A DNA stretch of 64,000 nucleotides, taken from the NCBI RefSeq assembly GCF_964340395.1, contig NC_135563.1:18588151-18652150 (forward strand), given 5' to 3'. A program made the translations under genes and the position numbers. The notes beneath the pieces were generated by a model. That model saw only the letters and a list, made by a program, of their open reading frames with translations. It searched no databases and had not been told where the DNA came from. This DNA is from Glandiceps talaboti. Taxonomy: Eukaryota > Hemichordata > Enteropneusta > Spengelidae. Shown one piece after another: positions 12,696 to 27,433 of the stretch; the stretch's first letter is position 1; every line of letters begins with the position of its first letter.

Positions 12696-14349
12696 TTTAA
12701 AAAGTGGTGTACTAAAAGAGCCATGCTGTTCTGCTTTACATTATTTGGGCAGTGGTTCGAGAGGGGGTATAGATCGAGCTGCTAACTTTGTGTATTTCCC
12801 ATGAAGCCTCACATTTCTTCTGAGTCAGATTTGTGACCTTTCACTTTAATAATAGCGGCTATGCAATGCAAGGTTGGTTAGGAACAGATGAGTGTGGGTA
12901 GAGTCTATGGTAGAAATGATTTTTCTGTGTTTTCAAAGCATAAGAAATGTGACTGACATGGAATCTATTGTTACCTGTGTTCCCTTTATCTGTTACAGGT
13001 TCAAGGTGTGTCATTGTTATTGACACCATCAAACTAACAATAAACTTGTGCTGTCCATACATGTACTAGTCTGTAAGATACACACATTCGTGCCACACTA
13101 TCAGCCAGCACTCATCGAAGCCTGATAGGAGCAAACAACACAACTTATTTTACAGTATAATACATGTACATGTACCTGTAGTAGAAGCTAGAAGTTTTTT
13201 AGTATATGTACATGTCTATAAATTGGTTAGAAGTAGTCCAGAGAGTGTAACACCCAAGACAAGTTTCTGGGCTATGTTAGAAGGCTCCTTTCAACACTGT
13301 GATTGTTTTTACTACTATAGGTAACTGTATTTGGTAAGAATGACCTTCAGGTCAATGCCCTGAACTCCTGGACCGGACTTCATTAGATCATGTCAACATG
13401 TCGTATAAAGCATGTTACAGTGTATGCAGTCATAGACCACTGATGGACAATGTTGCTTCTTTTAAGTAAATGATTGTCCAAGCAAAAGGAACAAAAAGTT
13501 TGATACTTGTCGAAAATAAATGTCAGTTATTGCATGTATGATTGAATGATTTCTAACTTGTTGTGGTATTTTATCCTTGGACCAAGGACCATAAACAATT
13601 TACAATGTTAGAACTTTGGACTGAGAGACCATGGGTTGATATCTTTTCAATGTAATTTCTATAACTCCACAGAGATAAGAAAAAGTGGAACTGATTATTG
13701 GAGTCGTGACCTTTACAACTTTAGTTACATCATACTGAAAAGAGAGGATAAAAACAAACTCCTCTCAGTAGTTTGAAATAAATTGTCTCTGATCAAGGTG
13801 TTACAGAACTTTTCCTCTGTGTGCCCATTATACAAAGGTATGTACCAAATATTCTCAAATTATCTATCAGCAGTAGTGTATTTACTACATAGACTGTCAT
13901 GGGAGGCAGATTTACTACCATGTGAAGTACTATGTCAGGTACAATTTTTAGCAGGCCATGTGTCCTGGACTACTAGCAAGATTTAGCCAAGTGAAATGTT
14001 TCACCTACAGTTGTCTATTGATTTTTCTGCTAGACTGAAAGATTCACAATGATTCATTGTAAACTGAGTGGTTATTGAAGTGCAAGCAAACACCAAACTT
14101 TCAGTCTGGCAGACTGCTCCTTTATAAATTGTGTTTATCCCCCCAACCCCCCCCCCCCACCCAGGAGTATTCTGTATCCTTCAGTCCTGTGAATTTTGAG
14201 CCCTGCACATGTGATATCAAGATTTAGCCAAGTGAACTGTCCCAGATATACCTTTGTATTGATTTCATTGATTTAACACTGAGTCTAAGACTACATGTAC
14301 CGACCACATTCTAAATTTTGTTGTCTAGATAATATGTTTAGTAGACTTT

Positions 14350-14426
14350 TAGTCTAGTTGTTATATGGTATTGTTATGATGTACACCCCACTGGTTTAGT
14401 TAGAAACCATGTTGGCATCCAGACTA
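14350..14426 (+). repeat. Small TIR element, copy C
   Basis: 77 bp. Starts TAGTCTAGTTGTTATATGG and ends TGTTGGCATCCAGACTA. Diverged at CpG sites (TTGTTATGAT for TCGTTACGAT), consistent with CpG decay. Confidence 0.8.
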
Positions 14427-14594
14427 GTAGACTTGAGGCAAGATGACACAAATACATTATTATGATATAATTATGTATGTATAAAAAAATTACTCCCTCT
14501 ATAGAAAAAAATAGATATTTAACAATTTCAAAAAAGAAAAAAAAGTGAATTAATTATACACAGGAAAATTAGCAAAAGTTTGGGAACCTTGGTA

Positions 14595-14647
14595 ATGTGT
14601 GTGTGTGTGTGTGGGGGGGGGTGTGGTGGGTGTGGTGGGGGGGGGGG
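14595..14647. repeat. (GT)n-(G)n low-complexity tract
   Basis: A GT run followed by interrupted G runs. The 122-codon minus-strand open frame across it is a composition artefact. Confidence 0.9.
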
Positions 14648-16230
14648 CTGTGTGCCCGCTAATGATAGCCCAATTTTGTTGTTGTGAGTCAAAATGAAAA
14701 AAAGAGAAGAGATTTCTTGTGAGTTACCACATTGTAAGAGATAGGGGAACACCAAATGTTGGTGCGTCATCAGAAATTGTGTGTCAGTGTGCGTGCTTAG
14801 AGGGCACACTTGTGAGGGGAGGGAGGATCTAAAATTTTGCATAGCATGGTTTTGATACTTTGTACCATTATTTTGATGGATGTACAGTATATGCATTGGT
14901 AAAAAATATCTAGTGAAATCTGGTAGATTGTACTTACTGCCCTCAACAAAAACACTTTCACAAAAATATACTTTACTGCCCTGACTGCCTATTGTGACAC
15001 CAAGGAACCATAGATCTACAGTTTAAATTTTCTGAAAAGTATTGAACTGAATCCGTGTAATAATAACTGGTTTATGGTACATATTAACAGGTATGTTGTA
15101 ACATTGGTTGCTTTTCAATGCAACTAAACACACACATTGCCAGAGGACACTTTGTTAAAACTGATGTAAAACTGAATCCAGCTACTAGATAATTTATCAT
15201 CAGATAACCTGGTCTCCATGCTTTTTTACACTGTCAACATAAGGAGCATAATAAGGATGACAGACTTTTGACATTGTCAGGTTTCACATAAAACGTCCAT
15301 TTGCAGAAACATAAACCTTCTCGTTGAAATTTTATATCAAAATTGATTTTTAGCTGTCAGTTTAAAGAGGACTGACATCAACTCTTTCATTCCTTCATTG
15401 ATTGTCCAATGTCTGCATTCAGCCCAATTGTTTATTTTACGATGACCTCTGTAAGTATTTGATACAGTATTTAGTGTTGAGCCTACAGGCTAAGTACAAA
15501 CATGTTGGTATCAATGAAAACATGTAGTATAGCTGATGGGCAGATTGTACATGATATAGCAATATGTCAGCTGTGCAGGTGAAATTTGTCCCTTAAAGGC
15601 TTAAGTTATGGTATTGTACGTGTATTTAGTACTGTTATATGACAGTACACAAGAAGATGGTAAGTTTGAAGACCAAGCCATCTTATAGTAGTCTAGTAAC
15701 TATACACATGATCTCTCTCTCCATGTATAGTCAAATGGACAAATTCTATTTTATAATATATAATTTAGCTAAATCGCCTGCTGTGAACAGCTTATGTCAG
15801 TAGTAATCTATCACACACTGACAGGCGGTTGTAATTGGTTACATCGTTCAGTTTACTACAAATTCAACCTCCAGTAATTCACTTGCATCAGAGGACAGGA
15901 TAAGTGGATAATGTTATCATGTTTATATCAATGCTCCAATAGCATTAAACTACTGCTGTTGGTGGCAAGAACAGAATATTGTGCTAAAGAAAGCCATTTG
16001 TCTGTACAGTGGACAGAGATCATAGAAAAGTAAGGCCACATATATTATAGTTATTAAACTATTCTTAGTCACATACATGTACTGTACATGTATTATGATG
16101 CGGTTTATATTTATGCCAAGTGTGTATCATTATGCTAAGTTCAGAGGGAACCATGTCAAACTTTGAATAGCTGGAAATCTACATACATGAATACACAGTA
16201 CATAATATTATACCTATATGCACTAAAAAA

Positions 16231-16303
16231 TAGTCTGGATGCCAGTGTGGTCTCTAACTAAACCATTTGTAAATCTTAACTATACTGTATAGGAAGTAGA
16301 CTA
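16231..16303 (-). repeat. Small TIR element, copy D (inverted)
   Basis: 73 bp in reverse orientation: begins TAGTCTGGATGCCAGTGTGG and ends AGGAAGTAGACTA. Matches copies A and C when reverse-complemented. Confidence 0.75.
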
Positions 16304-19300
16304 ACAAAAAACTAAAGTAAGACATGTAAGTATTGTATTGCACTAAGGAAATGATTTATCAGTCATGGGGTACAGATGCAGCTCCAAGTCGGTGTAACTT
16401 TTCATACTTTTTGTTAACTTTTACCTGTTGACAAATGCACAGTTTACTGAAAATTGCATCATGTGTATGATATGATATAGATAGAGGTCGATGTATTGAG
16501 CAGAGAATACCATAATGTTATAAATTAGATGATAGAAATTATTGTAAATGGTTCAGAAATTATATGCTTTGGTATCAACACAGCAACAAATAATATGATC
16601 ATCAGATGAATAATGTGAGCTACAATTTTATACAAGGAACTGCTACAAGATAATCCCTTCGTTGAAGGAACACAGTATATAGCCACCCACACAACTAGAG
16701 TACATTGTACTTTTTATTACTTCTTGGTTTGTATGTACAGACTTAGTACTTGTATTACACTCTATAGTATGCTACTAACAGAAACATGCTGTGCTATAAC
16801 CTGGTAAAAAGTACACTGTACACATAGTACAGTCTGCTTACAGTTCAAAGGATTGAGTCTTGCCAATGTCATCATATTCCTAACAACTGTTGACATTTTT
16901 CAATGTCTTGATGGTTTGAAAAATGTTTGAATCATGAAATATATACAGTTTATGACATAACCTTGGGAGAAGAGGCAAGTCCTGTCTTTATTAATTACAA
17001 TGTAGAGTTCTCCTCAGGATAGATTGCAAGAATGGTGGCTAATTTGCATATTAATTTACATATAAAATGGTAATTTGCATATTGGTTTGCATAGTTGCAT
17101 TGCACTATTGTGAAAAGAAGCAATCCAAAAATACCCTTTGATTAAATGCAATGATTTGCAATGATTTGAAAGACTTGTGTTTGAAGAGTTGACCTTTCGT
17201 CAGGTGTCAAAATTGATCTCCTTTGTAGTAAACACACTGTAACAGAAGGAAAGCATGTACCTCAGGTAAGAATGGCTGATGGAGGGGGTTGGTTGGTGCA
17301 CAAGAGTTGTGCAAGAGAGCTGGGTTGGTACTTGTAAAATGGTATGATCATAAACTTTGTCATGTATATGGGAAATACTATTGAGAAAGCTATTCAACTG
17401 TTTTGGAATAATCAAACTTTTACCAGATTGCGTTTTCCCCACATTATAAAGATACATGCAGTATGTAAGGGGTGTTACATGTACCTCGATTGTAAATGAT
17501 GTTTGCTGTGACATGCATGATTATTGACATTGGTATTATAATTGCCAATTCATATTACACTATGGCTATTATAATGACAATAGAATTGTGGACAATGCAT
17601 GTGAATGTACTTTATGCACTAGTTAACTTTCACCTCGCCCAGTTGAGAAGAGTAGCGAGTATATCAAACTATGGACTAATAATACAGGTTTAGTGTTTTA
17701 GAATCATCTTTCTGAAAATATAGGTGAGTGGATGTGTTTGTAGAGTTTCTGAGATTTACTTCCTTGCCTTGCTTTGCTTTGTGTAGTCTAGTTTGTTTGT
17801 TTGTGAAGGGAGAGGGAAAGTTCTGTGGTAAAGTAAAATGACTGCTCGGTGGACCTTGAGCACTTGAATTGATACATTCACATGCATACGTGTAGTTGAA
17901 CTTCTCAATGTTTGAGATCATGGTGTAATAGGTGAAACGTTTGTGGCTTTTGCAGACATCTTTAACAGTGGAGATCTTCACTGCAATGTATTAAAACCAA
18001 TATCTCAATGACGTTTCCTACTTACATGTATTTACATATGAAATGTAGTGTGGGTTTACGAGACTTCGTTTGTCTCTGTGAATATGCCAAGTTTTGAAAA
18101 ATGAAAATGCTGTCAACATGTACATATATTTGCAGTTGATTTCCAGGGACAGGACACAGCTTTAATGCCAGAGTAAATAACAGTGGATGACACTTTCGTA
18201 TTTAATAATGTTGGTCATATTTGTCAGCCAAGGTGTGCTTGTGTGACCTCTCTTAAACTTTTATGTTTTGATCATACAGCCATGTTTTCGTTAATGTTCA
18301 GAAATAGGTTAATTCTACGCAGGTCAAGTTAGTTTGTTTACAGAAGTGTAGTTCACATACTACAAGGTTTACCAGATATTTACCTTTTCTGTTACAACAG
18401 CGTACGTTCTGTTTTATTAAAACTGTTCTGTACGACTGTCTCTGCGATTCAGGGTCAAGATACATGTAAATGAATAGGGAGTTAAACCATAGACAATGGA
18501 GAAGAAAACCATGCATAGATAGTGTATGGGATGTAATGTTACAGTGTACATGTATTGTGTATAAATGAATTGATTTATGGTTGTAGGAATAACACCATAG
18601 ATGTAGAGAGAAGTACTCAGTATTCACACACAACACTTTGGTTGGTCAACACCTTGTTTGTAATAAGGTAAATCACTGTCAATACCCTGTGCCTGACCAT
18701 AGATGTATTGTTGAGATCAAAGGACAGTAGAAACAAAGGCTTTAATTGGTCTGAACAAAAGACTTAAGGGAAGTAACTCTCCATACACTATCCTGCTCAA
18801 TAATAGATCCATGGTCTGGTCTGACAAAATTGTTGAAATATTTCCCTTTATATATTTATGTACAAATGTATAGACAATAGAAATGGTTTCTTTCTGTGAA
18901 TGGTCAACCCCATGGTCAGTCAAAGATTTAATTTTCTAACCATGGTTAGGGGAGATATCTAACCCATTGGAGCCCAAAGTTTCTTTACTGGCCTGTGTTG
19001 AATTGTGATCAGTAAAATTTAGGTGTGAAAAACTGTTTTCTGGCAGTGGCAGTGGTGTGAGAAAAAGTTGGTTCTGAACAAAAGAAAAGTACTATCATGG
19101 TAGTATAACCGTGGGTGATAATTCCATGGTACTACCTAACCTTTATGGCACCACCGATAGGATATTGTTAATGTGAGAACTTGGGATTGAGTTATGGGCC
19201 TTTAACACATTTGTCCAAATCAGTTGCTTGAAAATTCAAGTCTCGGTCTCAAAACAGTATGCCAGCATTGACATCAAATTTGTTTTTATTGACAAATTGT

Positions 19301-20337
19301 CTAGGGGAGAAAAGGTGACCTAGCTACTTGTATGGTCCATGCAAATATTTGAAATAATGGAACAGAAAACTAAAATCCTGAATCTATTTAGTATTGGTAC
19401 ATTTTACTTAAAAATGGCTGTCAAACACATACATTTGTACATCCTCACTGTATAGATGCAAGAAAAAGCTTTTCTAAGAAAGATTTTTCTTGAAAACAGG
19501 TTGTGTGTATTCATATTTAGCAGAGAACTTGGTGGAAATATTCAAGAGGTGAGGATTTGGAAAAATGTTTGCAGATGTAATTTTATTGAAGTCTTGGCAA
19601 TCTCATCCAAATAATTTCTTTCTTTGTTTGAAGTTGAATTTGTCTTTTGACATCAAAGTCAACAAATCTTTGCATCATTATAATTATCTCCAGATTTCCT
19701 CAAGAATAATTTGTTAATCAATGATATCATCAAATTAAATTATAATTAAAGTTGTGCGTTCTCATCGTCATTATAATGAAGCTGGTTATAATTCTTGTGA
19801 TAGATGAGTCATAACTTTGACCCAGGAACTCCAGTTACATGTAGGTGTACACCCTGAACATTTTGACAAAAAAATTAACTTACTTTGAAAATTGAATTAA
19901 AGTTGGTGATTTCACAAAGATGTGTTTAATTAACGAAATTGATTCTAAGAGATTGAAAATTGATGAAGAAATTCGATTAATTAGACATTTGTATGGCGCC
20001 GTGTATCTAAAAGTAGTTACTTGATGTATTTTTCACTAAGAGTCGTAAGTAGGTAAAATTTACCAGGCTTCTTCAGTCATTTTACCATGGTTCACAAACA
20101 AAAAACAGTGTAGATTGTATGGGAGAGTTATTCGCACTTTATCTGATTTCTGCATCTGTTACCAAGGTTACCTGACCTGAGCAACAAGACTGCACATACA
20201 TGTATGGATGCTTTACAGAGTAAATGAAAAAGCAAATGACAAAAGTATGGGTATTAAATAATGAATTGTATACCAGATGTAACAAATGAATTACATCCAG
20301 AGTTTCCTAGTGTCAGTGGTACTTGTGTAATACAAGG

Positions 20338-20364
20338 AGGAGGGGGGGGGGGGAGGGGGGGGGG
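20338..20364. repeat. G-rich homopurine tract
   Basis: Two long G runs broken by single A. One of many poly-G/poly-C tracts in the window; potential G-quadruplex on the plus strand. Confidence 0.9.
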
Positions 20365-21112
20365 TAAACTTGTATTATATTTGTATGCCTCCTATCCTAA
20401 TTTTGGTTGGGAATCATGGCATAAGGCTGGCAGGTTTGCCCTTTTTAAGTTCTGATAAACAGGTTGATTGATACATCAGACACAGAAACAGAAAAGTAAA
20501 TGTTATGTGGTATTGATATGATTAATTTAGAAAAAGAAACTCAAAGTTTTACATTGTGTATGTGTGTTCCCATGTAACAAAATGAATCGAGAAGAAACCA
20601 GTTTATGTTGAGTCTACTATTGGGAGCAATAATGTACATGACAAATTGTATTCATCGTCATTAGCTTAAGGAGTCTCAAGGCCATTGTGGCAGTTGTAGG
20701 AAAGGAAAATTGCTCAGGCAGTCATGGATCACCATAAATTTATCAAAGAAAATCACAAAATATTTCTTATTTCAAATGTAGCATGTTGCATCCACTAATT
20801 TAGTCTCTTTGTTAATGTCGAATTCATCTGTCAAACCAATGAGTGTCTAAATTCATGTTTTAAAAATGAACTGACGAAATCTTTGTGTATTCAACCAAAC
20901 ATTCACAGAAAAGGCAATGTTTTATTGCAATCACTCTTATTTGCATATTCATGGTTTTGATTTCCATATACATATACATTATGCAAAGCGGTTATTTCTC
21001 CTGATAAGGTATAAGGAATATCACAAGTCAAAGATTCCTAAAAATTGGCAGATCAGATGACACATCTCTTCCTGTCGTATGTCTTATTGATGACATTGTC
21101 TCTGTTGCACAG

Positions 21113-21470
21113 ACTTACCACTGGGGGCTCTTCTACAAGACCACCCAGACGAGAGTCAGGGGAAACCATGTTCCAACTACCCTGCACTGGAAGTCACACA
21201 GGACATTTCTTCCGTCATAAAAAATGGGCTGACAAGCCCTGTTTGTTGTAATTAAGAGTATCGGTCACTTGAGAAGCTATAACCTTTGGCGAAAGTACCT
21301 AGATCACTTAGCCTGCAATGTGGGACGTGAAGTATTCCCCAGCATGCACTGCTCTAGAATCTACTTCCCGCACGGGCTAGTTTTGATTCGGTTTCCCCAG
21401 ACTCTTGCGTGGGAGGTCTCGTAAACAGAGCCCCAAGCGGCGATCAGAGTCTGGGTAACCGAGACTATTG
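21113..21470. repeat. Inverted pair of repeat ends related to the 55.1-kb element
   Basis: The left part (CCACTGGGGGCTC, then CATAAAAAATGGGCTGACAA and CCTGTTTGTTGTAATTAA, to about 21268) matches 55168-55318 directly. The right part (about 21395-21470), reverse-complemented, again reads GGTTACCCAGACTCTGATCG, GGGGCTCTG and GAGACC. The locus therefore carries two ends of one family in opposite orientation. Confidence 0.7.
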
Positions 21471-21570
21471 ATGACATCATTTTCTGTTTGGCTTATTTGA
21501 TGACATCACTTCCTGTATGTCTCTTTGATGACATCACTTCCTAGTATGTTCTATTTGAATGACATCCCTG
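21469..21570. repeat. Short tandem repeat of TGATGACATCACTTCCTG
   Basis: Four units about 28-33 bp apart, starting near 21469, 21498, 21526 and 21558. TGACATCA resembles a CRE/AP-1 variant, which may be incidental. Confidence 0.8.
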
Positions 21571-24500
21571 GTTGTAGATAGTAATAGCTCTGTAATATAA
21601 ACAGTTAAAAGTACACTTTTTCAAAATTTTGCAGATTTTTCCCAGGCCTCGGAATCCCAATACTAGTCACTTATTTGTAGTAATAAGTTAGACACGAATG
21701 TTTTCATCAGTTTATAAAATAATTCAAGTGGTTGTTTGGTAATGACAGCTGACATTTGTATGGTCTTTTTACAAAAAAACCTTATTGCTAAATTTCCCTT
21801 TAGGGCTTTCTCCGTTTGGTAATTTGAGTTGTGGAATGACATAAGTATCATCTCTAGTTAAACTACCGATAGTTTTATCATTATGTGTGCCTTATTGCCA
21901 TGGTAACCATAATAGTGGAATTGTGCAGGTGTCCAGTAATTACTATGAGCTGTCTTGTGAAGCAGTTCTCAGCGAGACTGCTCTCTTGGGTTGGCTTGGT
22001 TTCTATGGCGATGGCCGTGCTAATGTAGTGTGAATCCTAGCTAAGTCCACAACTAAGCTGCCTAGATTTCCACATCAGTACCTACAGGAAAAAAACTCAG
22101 AAATTGAAAGTCTATGGCTTCTCCTTCTACTGTCAATAAAAATGGTAACAGCATGACTGTAATTGACTGGTTAGTTACTAAACTTAAGGGTTGTTGGTGA
22201 CTTGTTACATTGCTATTTGTTATCTTGTAACAGTTTCTAACTGCAAACAATGGTAGGCTGGAGGTATTCACTGGTTAAATTTGTTCATGTAGCAACAAGG
22301 ATGCAAATCATGTGCAAATCCACCATCTTGAATGATGCAGTATGGGAAGTTTAGTATCATCCCATTGAATTAAACATCATTGAAAACAATTTGTCACATT
22401 GTTTATAACCACATTGTCAGTAAGTCTTGTTTATCCAATCAGGATCTGTTCAACAGTATGAGGAACAAAAATTTCTTGCAGTCTGCAAAATGAATTAATT
22501 TGAAAGGTCTAGCCAGTGGTCCGTTTATGGTTGATCAGTATTGATATCTACCTGTAGTGACCATACACATCATTTTGTAATTATCCGACGTAGAAGCTCA
22601 CAATGTGAAGTAGATTGTATACATATACTTGTATTATTGTAATCCAGTTATAATACTACATGGCCAGTTTATGACAATAAAATATTTCTTGTTAACCAGA
22701 GTGAAAACATTCCTGTGGCTCGCAAGAATGTTTACTTTTGAACCACACAAGAAAAGTGACCTTATAATTTTCTTTGTCATTTAAATACATCCTTGAAAAA
22801 GATCTAATTCATCTTACGATTAAAAATGATAATCAACATAAATATATATCTGTCGAAAATCAACATAGGAAACTTTTCAAACTTGAACTTGACAGAAAGG
22901 TATTTTGATCTTCTGAGAAAGAAATTAGGACTGAACAAAAAATTTTTTAGTATATAATTTTGCTGTTGAACGGACTCTTTCTGATGTACTGTTAGTGTTA
23001 GTATCATTTGTGTTGCAAAGTTCAAAGGGTCAAGTTGTCAGATGAATAGTATACATACATTGCATGTGTATGCTGTCAAAATGATCCGGTTTTAGTTGCC
23101 AGATGAACATATATGTTCATGTACAGGGGATGATATGGTATGGCTATGTACACACATGTTTTTATGGGTGATTGAATCACAAACTGCCAGAAATGAGTTA
23201 TGTATTCTTTTGATGCTAACTAATCAGCCACATAATGCCTTATCTTCATCAATACATGCTTCATTTGATGTACATTCTTTGTACCAGATTGCTGCCGCCA
23301 TGTGTGTGACACAAATCAACCAAGATTAAGAAATGTCCAATTTCCTGTGCTAATCCCAGAGAAAGTCAACGACAAAATGACAATTTGTAAGAAATAGGTT
23401 ACTTTACTCAGTATGACATGTTTCAGTGTATTTGCAAAGACTTGGGAATTCTAGCAGTAGAGGAAGGAAATCTGATTAAATTTGCATATTAAGATTGCTT
23501 TACCATGTACATTGTATAGTTCCAGTATTTTGGTGGGGAACCCTCAGTAAAAATATGTGATGAACTTTGTGGAAGATTTTACTTATAATATCACTGTCAA
23601 TATCTTTTGTCTGAGAGCAGTATATGTATGTTTGAACCCATAATCAACCTCTTCTCCGCCAATAATTACATCAAATCAAATGTTAGATTTTAGAGATATT
23701 TTGATAACATCTCTCCTTTATCCTAGTGCTATATCTTTATAAAAAGTAAAAAGATCTGAAATTTTCAGTCAAAATATCAAGATTATATTTTGATTATTTG
23801 TTTAAATTATAGAAATAGCCATCAAGTCTTGTTAATTTGCATCTAATAGCAATGGTATTATCTTACTCAAGATGACAAAGTAACAATTTCTACTCATCTT
23901 GTTATCAGTTTATTACCTTGGTATGAAGTTCTCCTGGCTTTGACTACTGACTTCAGAAAAATATTCCGAGAACAAAAAGTGTACACTTAATTAACCCAAT
24001 AAAGAAAAGATGGTCTGGAATTTAATAAGAAATATTGTTAATATATACAAATTTATGAATGTGTTTGTTAGGAAAATTTAAGCGAAAATTATGTTGAATG
24101 GTTATATCAAATACTTATCATTATCATGATTTTAATAATGTATGTTTTTGTAAAACCTTTCAATGCAGAATGTCAAGATCATAGTACTCTATCATTCCTG
24201 AAAATAAGAATGATGTCAAAGGATATTTTTGAAGAAAATTGGAATACATGTACTACTTTAAACCATCAAAATAGCTTTCCATCTTGAATGGAAAATTCCT
24301 ATGAAAATAGCTTCTACTGTTCAATAGACAAGGCCTACTAAATTCCCTTTCTGTCTACTACAGCAAAGTTGTAAATGAAAAGATTAAAATTCAAATATTG
24401 TAATAGTGAGAGAGCACAGGTTATCAACAACTATATCTGTATATCTGTATAAGGCAGGAAATGCTGTCACACCAATGATGTCAAAAAACTGCCTTATTTA

Positions 24501-26159
24501 AGATAATTTGTTGGCTTACATATTTGATTGCATTAATGGTTGACATCCTGCACCTACACTGCAGGGACAAGATTGCTATGATTAGAGAGTTCCTCAAGAG
24601 ATCCACCCCCTCATCACTGATGGAGATGAAAAAATCCTACTCACACTCTCTCAGACCACCTAGCATTGTCAATAAAATTCTGTTGCCAATTTATTTCTTA
24701 AACAAGAATTCAAATTTCTCTTCATAATGTAAACATTTTCAATGAATTGGTGCAAGAGTTTGATTAATTCTTTGAATTGATGTGAAATCATTGGAATGGG
24801 AACAAAATTGAGCACAATTTTGACATCATGATTAAATTTTATCGTAATTTATCAATCTGATTTTATCGTATACTAGTAGTATTCAAAGTTTCTCACAGAG
24901 AGACTGTTGTGGGTGTTAAAGCAAGGAAGCTAGGGGGTTCAGTTTGTTGCCTGGTATTGTAATGAGATAGTTAATTGAAAGCTTGCTGTTAATGCTAAGT
25001 GGTACAACAAACCTCATGAGATGTCAGTTTAAATTCAGAATAGGCCTGATTGAGTGTGTGTGTGCACTTTTTATTAAATAAAGCATCAAACTAGTTAGAC
25101 TAAATATACGCTAACATAGGAAGACCATAACAATGGAACAATCAGGGGAAATAGTTGATGTCGCATACGGATGTCTAATAAAACCCAATAAACTACATTG
25201 ACAGTGAAGGCTCATTTTCTGCCTGCATTGTTGGCAGCACTCGTCCTTGTAAAGTATACGTATCAGGTTTGTATGGAGAAAGGAAATAACTACTCGCTGA
25301 AGGAAATGTTCAATTCAGTCACCTCGCCAAGGTTTGCATACAGAAGTACCCTTGAGGCTAAAACCACTTGTGCTGGTTAAATTTATGAAGTATATGGTAA
25401 ATGATAAAGTCATTTAATATAAGTAAGGATGAGAAAATAGATCGCTACTAAAAGTAATCATAAAAATATTCACCTTGCCAATCTTTTTTCCTTGCCCTGC
25501 AGGATAAACACAAGAGTAGACGACTTAATTTGTTGCCGTTTAAAGTCAGACAGTATTTCATAATGAGATGGTAGAAATATAGGTTTACATGCGAAAAAAA
25601 AACACAGTCGCCTCTCTAAGTTTGTCAATTACCCTCCAGGTTTACATAAAACCATGTGGATTGTTTAACTTTAAGTACTACATTATGAAGGAGTCTATGT
25701 AATATAGGAGAAGATAAACTTATGGAACACGATGAAGGAAAATGATTTAAAACCGTTACCCTGCCCAACACATACATGTAGCTCAGGAAGTTTCATCATG
25801 TGTTTACTGAATATTTTGTGAATGATTTAGTGATTTTAGTAATTTAAGAAAAGAAGTCTAAGTACACAATAAATTGTATGTACACATGGACATGATGCTG
25901 ATGAAATAAACGAGACACCTAGCCAAACTTTTATCACTGCCAGGCTGTATTGTTTTACTGATTTTGTTGTCTAAATACAGAAATAATGTCGTTTAGAGTA
26001 TCACTGCTAGGGAACATTGTTATAATATAGAAAAAAAACTAAATATGTCAAGTCTGCCCCAAGAACTACTTTAATAACTACCAGTCTGTGTACTTGTGGA
26101 TGAATTACATGTATTAAGGAGCAAGTCATGCACATGTTAGTTAACAAAATTTGTTTTAA

Positions 26160-26190
26160 CCCCCCCCCCCCCCCCCCCCCCAAAAAAAAA
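26160..26190. repeat. C22 tract followed by A9
   Basis: Uninterrupted run of 22 C followed by nine A. Longest pure poly-C tract noted in the window. Confidence 0.97.
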
Positions 26191-26214
26191 TACGAAAAAA
26201 AAATAATACAAAAT

Positions 26215-26830
26215 ACTCACTGCTCAGTTATTAAACCAATAGGCTACAATACAATCAAACCCATGCGGTTTAAATTTAGGAAATAGTACACTGTAAAGCA
26301 ATATTTGAATATGTCAAGTTACATTTACAGTGTACATGTAGTAATAAATGTGCTTACCAAAAAGAAAGAAAAAACAGTCACTGCTCCCTGATGAAAACAC
26401 CAGGCTATGGTACAATCAAACATATGTAGGATGTACTATACACTGTAGAGCAATATTTGTACATGTAAGGTAATTAGTAATATATTTGTAAGAAAAAATT
26501 CAGTAAGAAATAGAGATATAGTTAGTGTAGATAAGTGGATTGATCCACTAGGCTATAGTACAATCAAATATATACTGTCTAAATGTAGGAAATTATAAGC
26601 CATGGAACAACATTTGTTCATGTAAAGTATGAGTAATAAATGTGTTTTTACCACAAGCAAGAAAAACAGTGACTACTCCTCTTGGCTACAGTTCAAAATA
26701 CCCATGCTGTTTAAATTTAGGCAATAAGGCCATTGAGTAATATTTGTTCATGTAGATGAACTGTGTAGTATACACTTGCTTTTACCTAAAGAAAGAAAAA
26801 CAGTCACTGCTCCAAGCTTTGTTCCTATCC
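26215..26830 (+). repeat. Degenerate ~145-bp tandem repeat, about four units
   Basis: Recurring blocks AGGCTAYRRTACAATCAAA (26241, 26402, 26550, degenerate 26684), then GYAATATTTGWWCATGTA, then RAAAGAAAAACAGTCACTGC. Spacing is 161, 148 and 134 bp, so units have drifted by indels. Confidence 0.8.
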
Positions 26831-27279
26831 TATATGGATTACCTCCAAAGTATTTAATTGTGTTGTTTAAACTGTGAAGGTAAAACGAGACTAGAGTAAT
26901 TTTGATCTTGGATGATGGAAAACATAATTCCACCTTCTTTTGGTCGGCAAAGATCCATTAATGGCATCATCTAGCCAATCTACTTGATTAGGCTGCTCTT
27001 AATCGCTACTAAAAGCCCAGGAATTATTCATGACAAGGGTTAGTATACGTCAAGACTCCACACAGGCATTTATATACATATACAGCCGTAAACAGTCAAT
27101 GTGTAATTTGTACTAAATGCAATGTCTAACCTGCATTATCTTAGCAAAGTAAAATACTGATTGGTATGTTGATGCATTTCCTGTTGCCATGTGAACTTAG
27201 TATTACTGTAAAGAGCCCTTAGTGGCCTCATGTTAGTTTGAATAAGAGAAGACTTAATTATGAAATTTGATTTTACTGA

Positions 27280-27433
27280 TACCACGTGACATAAAATTGA
27301 CATACACGTATTAGTGCTGGGTCCTATGTTTGGTTCAGTGCAGTGACATAGGGGCTCTGATTCAGTCGAGGATATTTCTATCGTATTGGTGAACATTTAC
27401 GCTTCGTTTTTACTGCCAGTTTTTCTCGTTGAG
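27280..27433 (+). promoter_or_regulatory. Candidate proximal promoter / non-coding exon with local CpG rebound
   Basis: Seven CpG lie in about 155 bp, with more to about 27,730, in surroundings that are nearly CpG-free. It includes an E-box CACGTG (27282), another at 27616, and a donor-like GAG|GTAGGT at 27434. It sits 2.5 kb upstream of the ATG exon, so it is a plausible proximal first exon for SLC5A7. No TATA box is evident. Confidence 0.3.

Larger units (their letters stand above)
7861..27279. other. CpG-depleted, gene-free stretch (probable 5' intron or gene body)
   Basis: AT-rich, with abundant ACATGTA-type words and several dispersed repeats listed separately. No coding exon was recognised on either strand. 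If a distal non-coding exon exists, this would be intronic. Confidence 0.6.
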
